Shown: in pieces, positions 32,775-42,200 of the stretch
How the letters are laid out: each line of letters starts with the position of its first letter
Position numbering within the stretch: the first letter of the stretch is position 1
DNA from: Symbiodinium natans
Lineage: Eukaryota > Sar > Dinophyceae > Suessiales > Symbiodiniaceae
NCBI GenBank assembly: GCA_905221605.1
Contig: CAJNDS010000935.1
Coordinates: 618,368 to 682,367, forward strand
Direction: 5' to 3'
Length of the DNA stretch: 64,000 bases
Translations under genes and position numbers: made by a program
Notes under the pieces: model-generated
What the model was told of the DNA's origin: nothing
Database searches by the model: none
The model's input: the letters and a program-made list of their open reading frames with translations, nothing else

Positions 32775-35700
32775 TCAGAACAGGGTGCTGTCCAGGAGCC
32801 CGCGGAGCGTGCTGATGGCCCGGCCGGAGTGCAAATTCTGCATAGCGAGCTGCAGGGAGGCAATGTGCTCTTCTGAAAGAAGCTCCTGGCGCCACTGTTC
32901 ACGGCCTAGGGCGTGGTGTAACAGGCAGGCAATCTCCAGCAGGGGGCATGTGCGGGCTTCCCGACGCCAGGCCAGCGCCTCATTGCGCTTCATGTTCAAC
33001 CAGATGCACCGTATCCACCGACCTGCGCGTGCTCCCAAAACGATTTTGTCGCCCGGGAACCAAATCCGGCCAAGCTCCAGGCTCTTCGCGTTGATCTCCT
33101 CCTTCAGCAGGGCTTGTACTGGCTTCAGTTCCCACGGCTTACGTTGGTAGGGTGGAAGGCCGTGTGAGCACAGAGTCCACGCAAATGCAAACGTGGAACG
33201 GAAGGTGCTCTGCGCGATGCCTGCTGCACGCATCTCGCGGCGAATGGCGGCCAAGACGTACTGCCCAGAAAACTTCTTGGGGCAGTCGTAGGCTGCATGG
33301 CAGAGAAACCCCACGCGCAGCATGCACTGGTACTTGGCCGGATCTCCTGGCGACTCACACACCGCCTGCTGGCATTTTTCTGCCATTGCAGTTGCCAGGC
33401 CACGGACGTTGAGCGTTGGCACGCGAAGCATGTACCGCAAATATTCTGGAGTCCTATCCTCACACAGGGAAAACCGAATCCTGTCTTCCTGCTCGAGTTC
33501 TTTCTTTGGCTGCGCGGCGCCCTCGAGGTCCAAAGCTGCCACAGCCGGCTCCGTGTGGTCCAGGAACTCGATCAGGTCGGCGTTCAAGGTCACGAAGACT
33601 GTGTCGCCATCCGAATCTCCGCCAGACAGCGCCGTGACGCCAGGCCCACGCACTGTGCAGACGATGCAGTTCCTCGGCGGGGCGCGTTGGTGGGCAGGCC
33701 ATTCCTTTGCCTCCCATACCTGGATGTCTCCCGGTTGCACGACCGGGCTGCGCCACACGGCAACCCTACCCACGATGTTGACGCCGTTCGCGAAGACATA
33801 GCACTGCTTGTCCTTCGAGCTAGGCCGTTCCACAGGGTGTGTGCGGGGTTAGTTAGGGTTTTGCAGAGATGCCGCCTGCCTCAAGTCCCTTCCAGATGTC
33901 GGGCAGCGATGTCAGAACCCATGCGCCTCCGGGCAGGACGAGCTGAGGGTCGTGTCTGCACTGCGTCAGGAGGCCGTTGAATGCGCCACCGCCTCCGAGA
34001 ACTGCCCGCTTGGTTCCCCGCGCCAAGTCCCACGGGTGCATCTCCTCGACTTCCTTGGTGAGCTGGGCCAGATCGCTCTCCACCTCTTCTTCATCGGCTG
34101 CGGCTCGGACTGTGACCTCGTGTTTCCCGACCCGATTGACAAACTGCCGTTCCTCGTTCATCTCCGCCTGGCGTTTGTCGCCCCGTGTGGGGGCTGGCGG
34201 AGACAAACGCTTCACGGCTTCTGCTGGAGCTTCGAGAAGGCTGTTCTTGATGCCCCATGCCATGCTCGCGAAGTGAAGCACGGTGGCAGCTTGCAGTGTC
34301 TGAAGCCTGGGCAGCTGGACATGACTATAAACTCGTGCTCTCAACCCCCTCTGCTCATGTACACGTGTCCTACGTTCTTGCTTTTCCAGACGCTGTAGGC
34401 TAATGTTATGGTACTGTTCTTCACTAATTGAAAGACAACGGTCCACCAGCTATATGATGTCTGGCCAGCGGAGCGGCAATGTGTCCAGCAGGCCCAGCGC
34501 GACCACACGGGCAGCCTCTGTCTTATAGGCCATAGCCCGCATGGCGAGCGCGGCTGTGGTTTGACAGTTTATCCGCGCGGCCTGCATGGCTGCCTCCGTG
34601 TTCTGTGTTAGGTCGAGCCCGAGGTGCTCTGACGAGACAGGGCTCAGGTAGTGCATGTGCAGTTTGCTGCAGCTCCTCCGGATGTGGAGCCCGTCTTTTC
34701 TGCGGCAGTCGATCATCAGCATGCCTTTCACGAGCACATGCCACAATGGCCCGACGCGGAGAAGGCCACGGAACTGTGTCGGCGAGTACGAGTTGATGTC
34801 AGTCTCGCTCTTGATGAGGCCCAGCCGCACAGCCGCCGCCGTGCCCACATCAGACGCGCCGTCCGTGGTCGGGTCCTGGGTTCGGTCCTCCCCGGGGTAG
34901 TCGTCTCCACTCGGAACCCACATTGTGGCACCACACACGGAGTGCTGGGCGACAGCAAGAGTGGTAATCTGCTGTAGGCCTCTTGCACATTCTGGGCGGC
35001 CGTCAGCAGGCGCATGGCGGAGACGCTCTGCCGCAGAGGCTGGCTGGCGTAGTAGGTCAGGCCATCCTCTTTGCCCACTACGGCTTGCAGCGTCGGCCGC
35101 ACTGTGTCCGCGCGGACTCCCTGGATGATCAGTGGCACCAGCTGCTCCGGTTTGCGCTTCCCGCATTTCCAGTCCACACTAGCTATGTCTCCTATCTCAC
35201 GGGAGAGCCTACTACTGTCCAGCTCTGTTGGGAGAACAGCTTGCATGTCCGCGGGCACGAAGCGCACAGGCGCCGACTTGGAGCCTAGCCGCCGCCGCTT
35301 CAGGTCCGGAGCGACAGTGGCGCTCACATCCTCGCCCCCGGCATCAACAGTGTCCTCCTCGGCATCCCAGTCAACATCACTGCCGGGGTCGCTGGCCTGG
35401 CGCTCTGGAGCGGGCAGTACCTGGTAGACGTACAAGCCGACTTCCTGCACAAGCTTGGCACGCTCCAGCGCGGGCAGCCTCGCGGGGCGTCTCACGCGCA
35501 GATGTGTGCAGTGTACTTATTTTGAACCTTTTACACATCTTTACAGTCCAAACAAGGAGGGGTGCACCGTTTCCATTGTTGCACGCGCCTGCCTTGCGAA
35601 GGGCTTTAGCGGTCCGGCCAGCTTCCACGGCATTTTGGCTGGACGCCCGTTCAGGAACTGCGTCAGCGTCGAGGGCGCCAGCTGTGCCAAGGCCTTGCGC

Positions 35701-35834
35701 CACGCAGCCTTCTCGAACGTGCTGCCGGTGCCTCGCAGGAAGGAGGACTCACTGGCCGCTTCGTCCTGCAGCCCCACCCAGAAGGAGTCCAGCACAACCA
35801 GCTCATGCTCCGGGCCTACTTTCCGCGGCAACAT
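32775..35834 (-). pseudogene. eukaryotic RNA-dependent RNA polymerase (RDR/QDE-1 family), disrupted
   Basis: Cellular RDRs copy RNA into double-stranded RNA for gene silencing. Pieces in 5'-3' order on the minus strand: 35834-35541 and 35495-~34,975 (unfamiliar N-terminal part); ~34,975-34,450 in another frame, with TTDGASDVGTAAAVRLGL and PTQFRGLL, KGMLMID (34,709-34,729) and IRRSCSKL, matching the family's TDG, QIR, KG and RPSM-KF series; 34,446-33,853; and 33,833-32,775 with GRVAVWRSPVVQPGDI and the catalytic SGGDSDGD (about 33,601-33,624). The frame changes near 34,975, a TAG stands at 34,450-34,452, and the frame changes again near 33,840. Unrecognised introns could explain some of this, but no good borders were found, so a decaying gene is more likely. 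It converges on the Helitron gene. Confidence 0.75.
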
Positions 35835-35839
35835 CTCTC

Positions 35840-36225
35840 TGGCTGGCCCCGACTACACCAAAGAGAAAAAGAACCTTGCAAGTTCTTTCAGAAGAAAAGG
35901 GGCGCAGCAGGACTACGCAGTGTCGCTTTAAGCAGCATGACAGAATCATGACAAACGGAACTGCCCGCATGCTTCAAAAAACACAAAGCTTGGAAGTCCA
36001 AGGTCTTCTTCAACAAGACTTGACGAGAACACCAGACTCTTGCAGATGCAAGGAGGTTGGCCCCCCCAGGAAACGCTGATCTCCCAGCTCCTGCTGCAAT
36101 TGCCGAAATCCTTGCCCGGGGATACCCCTGCGCAACAAGCCCCGGCCTGGACGGGTGCGACCACGCCGCCCCCCGGCCTGGTCAGGCAAGATGCTTGCCG
36201 CTCCCCGGCCCTTCATGGCCCTTCC
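35840..36225. other. region upstream of the RDR remnant, no gene seen
   Basis: Composition is mixed. Short open frames on both strands lack recognisable features. A run of C at 36,061-36,066 and pieces like CCCCGGCCT lead into the repeat that follows. Confidence 0.4.
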
Positions 36226-36230
36226 AAGCG

Positions 36231-36510
36231 AGAAAATACGGTGAACTGGAGAAAAAGACAGGCCCCGGCCTCGACGAGTGCGGCCGCACCGCCCTCCGGC
36301 CTTGACAGGCGAGATGCTTCAGAAGCGAGAAATACGGTGAACTGGAGAAAAAGACAGGCCCCGGCCTCGACGAGTGCGGCCGCGCCGCCCTCCGGCCTTG
36401 ACAGGCGAGATGCTTGAGAAAAGTGATCTATGAAACGACACAATCGAAAAGGCCGCGGCCTCGACGAGTGCGGCTGTGCCGCCCCCCGGCCTTGCCGAGC
36501 CAGAGTCTCG
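36231..36510. repeat. ~97 bp tandem repeat, 2.5 units
   Basis: The unit AATACGGTGAACTGGAGAAAAAGACAGGCCCCGGCCTCGACGAGTGCGGCCGC, followed by CCGCCCTCCGGCCTTGACAGGCGAGATGCTT, occurs at about 36,234-36,320 and 36,331-36,416. A weaker third copy (GGCCGCGGCCTCGACGAGTGCGGC) is at 36,451-36,500. Confidence 0.85.
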
Positions 36511-36914
36511 AAGTCCACTCCCTCGCCCATCCACGCGCGTCACCAGACGCCGAGATGTGCGTGCAGGGCGCTCTTCGACCCAGGGGTTCCTGCAAGCGTC
36601 GGCTTCTGGCTCTTCTGCGCTGGGAACCTGGAGGTAGAGCTTACTTATGTATCAACAGGTGCTCTTCCAATATAACAAAAGCCTCTTCGAAGATCCTCAG
36701 CGATGTACGCTCGTAGATCCCTGGCTAAGGACGGACCGAAGCGCTTGCCGGCAGGGGCGGCCGAGCCTGAAATCTGCAACAATGGGGGGGTCCGTGCTGC
36801 CATATGAATTCCCGCTAAAATCACCGGGGGGCGAGCGCTTTGGGGCCTTGCGCTGGGAATCGAGCACTTTCGGGCTGATCCTTTTGTCCGAGGGCCGCCC
36901 CCCCATTCGGGCCA

Positions 36915-37290
36915 AGCGCTGAGCTCTGGACCCCCTTCATATAGGTATAGAACAAATTCCTCCTGGGCAGGTCGGAGGTCTGGAACCCCTTCACATAGGT
37001 AGAGCCAATTCCTCCTGGGCAGGTCTGAGCTCCAAACCCCTTCATATAGGTAGAACAAACTCCTCCTGAACAGGTGAGCTCTGGAAGCCCTTCATACAAG
37101 TAGAACAAATTCCTCCTAGGCAGGTCTGTGCTCCGGACCCCTTCTTTTTGGTAGCAAATTCTGGGCAGGTTTGAGCTCCGGACCCCTTCATACAGGTAGA
37201 ACGAATTCCTCCTCTGAGCTCTGGAACCTTGAACAAATTCCTCCTGCGCAGGTCTGAGCCCTGGAACCCCCTCATATAGGGAGAACAAAT
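36915..37290. repeat. ~54 bp tandem repeat, about seven units
   Basis: The unit is AGCTCTGGACCCCCTTCATATAGGTAGAACAAATTCCTCCTGGGCAGGTCTG with variants (CTCC for CTCTGG, CAAG for TAGG). Copies follow one another from 36,921 to 37,290, with small deletions. The long minus-strand open frame across them is a by-product of the unit length being a multiple of three. Confidence 0.85.
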
Positions 37291-37369
37291 TCCTGATGCA
37301 GGCTGCCCCCCCCCCCAACGCCAAGCTTGCTTCCGCCAGCTTGCCCCGATTGGCCCTGCCATTCGCAGG

Positions 37370-38130
37370 GCCCGTCAGGGTTGTGCCAGTGCCCCCGCCA
37401 GGTTTGCCCCCGCAAGCCAGGGTTGCCCCCCGCCAGGCCCCCGCCATGGTTGCCTGCCAGGGTTGCTCCTTCGAGTTGCCCCCACCAAAGTTGCCCGCCA
37501 GGGTTGCCCACCAGGGGCCACTCTCAATGCACACCTAGAGGAGCCCCGCCGCATTCCCTCCATCTCATCCGGGTTATTCCGGAGTCCTGCGACCAACATG
37601 GCTCGGGTTGGAAAAACCGACACGCCCCCGCCAGATTTGCCCCAGCAGGGTTGCCGCCGTCAGGGTTGCCCCCGCCAGGGTTGCCCCCGCCAGGGTTGCC
37701 CCCCGCCAGGGTGGTTGCCCTATACCAGTTGCGCCCAAAATTCCTTTCCAACTTTCCAGCTTCGCTTTTGGCAGGGTTGCCCTCGCTAGGGTGACAGGTT
37801 TGCCCCCGCCAGGGTTGCCCACCAGGTCTGCCCCGCCAGGGTTGCCCTTGTGAGGGTTGTCCCTGCCAGGGTTTCCCCCGCCCCCTCCCCCTTCAGGGTT
37901 GCCCCGCCACCAACCCCGGCACCATGTCGCCTACTTGTGCACCTTCTCAGTGACGGCCCTCCCAAGACAACCTGGTCCTCCCTGCGCGCTTGCAAGGCTT
38001 CGTCGTCCTTCTCTATGAAGGAACCACAAGCTCCCTGCCAAAGTACTCTATTATTCCGCCAGGGTGCCGGCAATGTTGCCCTCGCCGGGGTTGCACGCCA
38101 GGGTTGCGCCTGCCAGGGCTGCCCCCGCCG
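37370..38130. repeat. GTTGCCCCCGCCAGG minisatellite field, right
   Basis: The same 15-bp-type unit as at 31.8-32.3 kb is repeated many times at 37,376-37,515, 37,660-37,715 and 37,785-37,905, with scattered units to 38,125. It includes the CTTCTCTATGAAGGAACC segment shared with 32.16 kb. Amino-acid frames here are repeat artefacts. Confidence 0.85.
37545..37624. repeat. 80-bp direct repeat, copy 1
   Basis: Starts CCGCCGCATTCCCTCCATCT and ends GTTGGAAAAACCGACACG. It is matched at 38,124-38,203 with an offset of 579 bases and almost no differences by eye. Confidence 0.9.
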
Positions 38131-38203
38131 CATTCCCTCCATCTCATCCGGGTTATTCCGGAGTCCTGCGACCAACATGGCTCGGGTTGGAAAAACCGAC
38201 ACG
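38124..38203. repeat. 80-bp direct repeat, copy 2
   Basis: Near-identical copy of 37,545-37,624. The pair lies inside and at the edge of the right minisatellite field and suggests a recent local duplication. Confidence 0.9.
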
Positions 38204-38447
38204 GGGCTTAGCTATGGCCTTCAAAGTGTCTTAAACGTGTAGGCTCAAGCAACAGCAGCAGTACGTCCCATCCCGGCCATCGAGGAGAGAGGAGGTGAAA
38301 GCCCCCTTGATAGGGGGGCGGGGGGTAGACCGCTCTAAACCCGAAAAAGGCGGCAGTTTGGGTGGTTGGGGTGGGATCCGCTGCACCGAGGCGGCCCGAC
38401 CCGCCACCACTCCCTGGCGCGGGTCGGGACCGCGGCACTTTGGAACA

Positions 38448-38577
38448 CCCTAAACCCTAAACCCTAAACCCTAAACCCTAAACCCTAAACCCTAAACCCT
38501 AAACCCTAAACCCTAAACCCTAAACCCTAAACCCTAAACCCTAAACCCTAACCCTAAACCCTAAACCCTAAACCCTC
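38448..38577. repeat. CCCTAAA telomere-type array
   Basis: About eighteen nearly perfect CCCTAAA units, with one CCCTAA unit inside. It marks the sharp right edge of the GC-rich block: from here to 60.7 kb telomere-type repeats dominate. Confidence 0.97.
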
Positions 38578-39262
38578 ACTTCAAGTTTTAAGGGTTAGGG
38601 TTTCAGGGGCTAAAAGGTTACTTCGGGCTTCAGGATCCTGGGCCCGGAAAAGGCTCCCCAGCCCGGCCCCTAAAGTCAGGGCGGCTCACTGAAGCAGGGG
38701 TTAGGGTTTAGGGTTTGGGGTTTAGGGTTTAGGGTTTAGGGTTTGGGGTTTAGGGTTTCGGGTTTAGGGTTTAGGAAAAGTTACCAGGTGTGGCTTCAGG
38801 CTCTCTGAGGGGTGTGGAAAGGCATGAAGTTTTTCGGGTTTAGGGTTTAGGGATAGGGTTTAGGGTTGAGGGTTCAGGGTTGAGGGTTTAGGTTTAGGGT
38901 TTAGAGTTCAGGGTTACCGGGGGTATATAGCCCACCTGAAATGGGCCTAGGTTCAGACACGACCCACATACTGAACCATAACTTGGATCAGCTGCAGGGA
39001 CCGTTTGGAAAATCTTTTGGTAAAGTACGGGCCGGAATAACTACTATACCACTCCAAGCCCTATTCTAAATATTTAGGCCCCTATATCAATGACCTGCGT
39101 GAGTTTGCTTTCTTTATAGTCATAGACGAGCTTACCGAACCCTAAACACCTAAACCTTACATAAACCCCCTATCAACACTAAACCCTAAGCCCCCTATCA
39201 ACTCCATCAGGCCTATCAACCCTAACCCTAAACCTTAAACCCTAAACCCTAAACCCTAAACC

Positions 39263-42200
39263 TTACACCGCGAGAGGCAACACTCGCGAAGCCTCGTGCA
39301 GTCCTTCGCCCACGGTGGCACAAGTCTCCTGGCGGAGGGGGTTCCTAGCGGTTTTATGGGTTTAGGGTTTAGGATTGAGGTTTTAGGGTTTAGAGTTTAG
39401 GGTTTAGGGGTTTAGGGTTTAGGATTGAGGTTTTAGGGTTTAGAGGTTAGGGCATGCCGAAGTTTCGAAAGTGCCGGCCTGAACTCTAAGCCCTAAGCCC
39501 TTAAGCCCCAAGCTTATAGGGCTTATAGGGTTCGGGGACGCACTGACGTGCAGGGTGTTGATGGCTACCCGAATCAGCCCGCCCGCAAGCCATACAAGAC
39601 CCTTAGAAGCCCGAAAGCCTGAACCCCTAACGCCTCAGCCCTAACCCTCCCTAAATCCTATATCCCTAAACCCTAAATCCTTTATCCCTAAACCCTAAAC
39701 CCTAAACCCTAAAGGGCCTGGACCAGCCACTTTCTTCGGCACTTGCCCAGCTCGTGGAGACCAAGTCTTTGCACCAGCTCCTGGGGATGCTCGCATGATC
39801 TCAAAACTCTTAGAGGGTTTGGGGTTTAGGGTTTAGGGTTTAGGGTTTGGGGTTTAGGGTTTGGGGTTTAGGGTTTGGGGTTTGGGGCTTGGGGTTTGGG
39901 GCTTAGGGTTTAGGGTTTGGGGTTTAGGGTTTAGTGTTTGGGGTTTGAGGTTTAGGGTTTGGGGTTTGGGATTTAGGGTTTGGGGTTTGGGGTTTGGGGT
40001 TTAGGGTACGTAGGGTTTAAGGTTCAGGGTCGAGGGTTGAGGGTTTAGGGTTGATGGCTTGGGTAGGAATGTTCCCCCTTTATAGTAACAGTCCTTAATA
40101 GGGATTCTAGTAGGGGGTACTATAGTCTCTATTACGGATTGATAAGGGGAATATCCAAGGGTAGGGTTTTGGGCCTGGGGCTTGGGGCTTGGGTCTTAGG
40201 GGGCTTCAGGTGCAGGGGTCTCACCGCCCATGAACCCTCAACCCTCCTGCGTACTCATGGCGTTCGGAAGGTCTTGCTTGTTCGCCATGACCAGCAGAAC
40301 GGCGTCCTCGCATGGAACTTTACCCCCAAAACAATGGCATTCCCTCATCATTGGAAGAAGAATGGGGTCCTACAAGACAACCGAAGCCCCAAGAAAACCC
40401 TAAACCCTACACCCAAAAGGGCCCTAAAACCTGAGCGAGAGTTTAGGGATAAACAAGTACCCCCCCAAGTTTAGGGTTTAGGGTTAGGCTATCGAGAATC
40501 GGAAGTATATCCTATCCTGCTTCTCACGCCGCTTATACATCCAGCCATGAACCCCTAAACCCTAAACCCTAAGCCCTAAACCCTAAGCCCTAAACCCTAA
40601 GCCCTAAACCCTAAAACCCTAAAACCTCTGGCGCCAAAGCGAAAGAGCTGGTGGGTGGAAGAAGGAAAAGCCAAGCCAGACTGCCTGGAGTCCCTACTTG
40701 AAAGTTTAGGGTTTAGGGTTTAGGGTTTAGGGTTTAGGGTTTAGGGGTTAGGGTTTAGGGTTTAGGGTTTGCGTAGGTTTTAGGGTAAGTACGGTCAAAA
40801 GTAGGGTCAACGGTTTTAACAGACATGTACAGAAACGCAAGTTGCCCGACTTATAACCCACTCATGATTTTCCAAGTACCTGTTGTCAGCAATACACGCG
40901 CAACGTTTCGTATGTGGCCACCCTCCCTTTCCTGGAATGGTGGTGGCGCGATATGTTCATAAGACCCTCCGACACTTCAAAGAAACCGTGAACTCCTAAA
41001 CCCCACACCCTAAACCCCCCAACACTCTAAACCCCCAAGGCCCTAAAACATCCTAGCAAAATCCCTAAAACCCGAAGGCGTCCCCTGCGTCCGCTGGGTT
41101 GTGATGGGTTTTGGGCTCTCATCTCACTAAGCCCTCTGACTCTATAGGGTTTAGGGTTTAGGGTTAGTCTAGGGTTACACCCTACCCAAAACCCGACTCA
41201 AACCCAGTGTTGCCTACTACTCAGAACCTAAGCCCACACCCTACACCCGACACCATACACCCTACACCCTACACGCTACACCCCAACCCTAAATCCTAAA
41301 CCCTCAACCCTAAACCCTAAATCCCAAACCCTAAACCCCAGTCCTTAAACCCCTAAACCTATCAGATTCGAACCAGAAGGGTCACTGGCCTTCATCTCTT
41401 CGCGCTGGAGCATCCTCATGAGCTCCTGCACGTGGGGTACTTCGGGTCACTTTAGTGCTGACAGAGTTCTCAGGCCAGGGTTTAGGATTAGGGTTTAGGG
41501 TTTAGGGTTTAGGATCTCCTTCTCTGATGAAGACGTCTTTCTTTTGAAGGGAGGGGAAAGGGGGGGGGAGCATCGTTCGGATTTGGATGCTTCTTTTTTG
41601 TTCGCAGCCCAGGGGGCTTCCTTGCCCCTGCGGACCCGAAACCCTAAACCCTAAACCCTCAAACCCCAAACCCTTAACCCTAAACCCTAAACCCTGAAAC
41701 CCTAAACCCCAGCCCCTGAACCCCTAAACCCACCGAAAAGCGGCGGCCCGCCGCAGGAGCGCCTCGTGCGCTTCCTCAATGCGTTCTCTGTCGCTGCTGT
41801 CGATGACCTCGGCGAGGCCGGGTTAATTTCAGTCTAAGTCTTGGGAGGCTATTCTCTCAACCCTAGACCCTAAACCCTAAACCCTAAACCCCAAAGTAGC
41901 CCTGAACCCTAAACCCTAGCGCCGAGACCCTGAGCCCTAAACCCTTCTTGGGGAATTCCAAGGTGGGCCTACTTGATTGTGAACAATTCCTCGCAAAGGG
42001 GTTGAGGGCTTCATGGACAACGCGCTAAGGGAAGGGTTTACTTATTTGTATTTTTGTTTTGGGGTGGGGGAGGGGGGTTCAGGGTTTAGACTTGAGGGTT
42101 TAGGGCTTTAAGGGTTGAAGGGTTGAAGGATTTAAGGCTTTCAGAGTTTGGGGGTGTAAGGGTTTAGGGGTTTTAAGGTTAAAGGGTTCGAGAGGTTAAG

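Noticed and set aside
36645-37534. Minus-strand open frames of up to 237 codons as a repeat protein (YLYEGV... units).
   Set aside because: They follow from 54-bp DNA repeats and minisatellite. The pattern is DNA-level and no start or splice logic is present.
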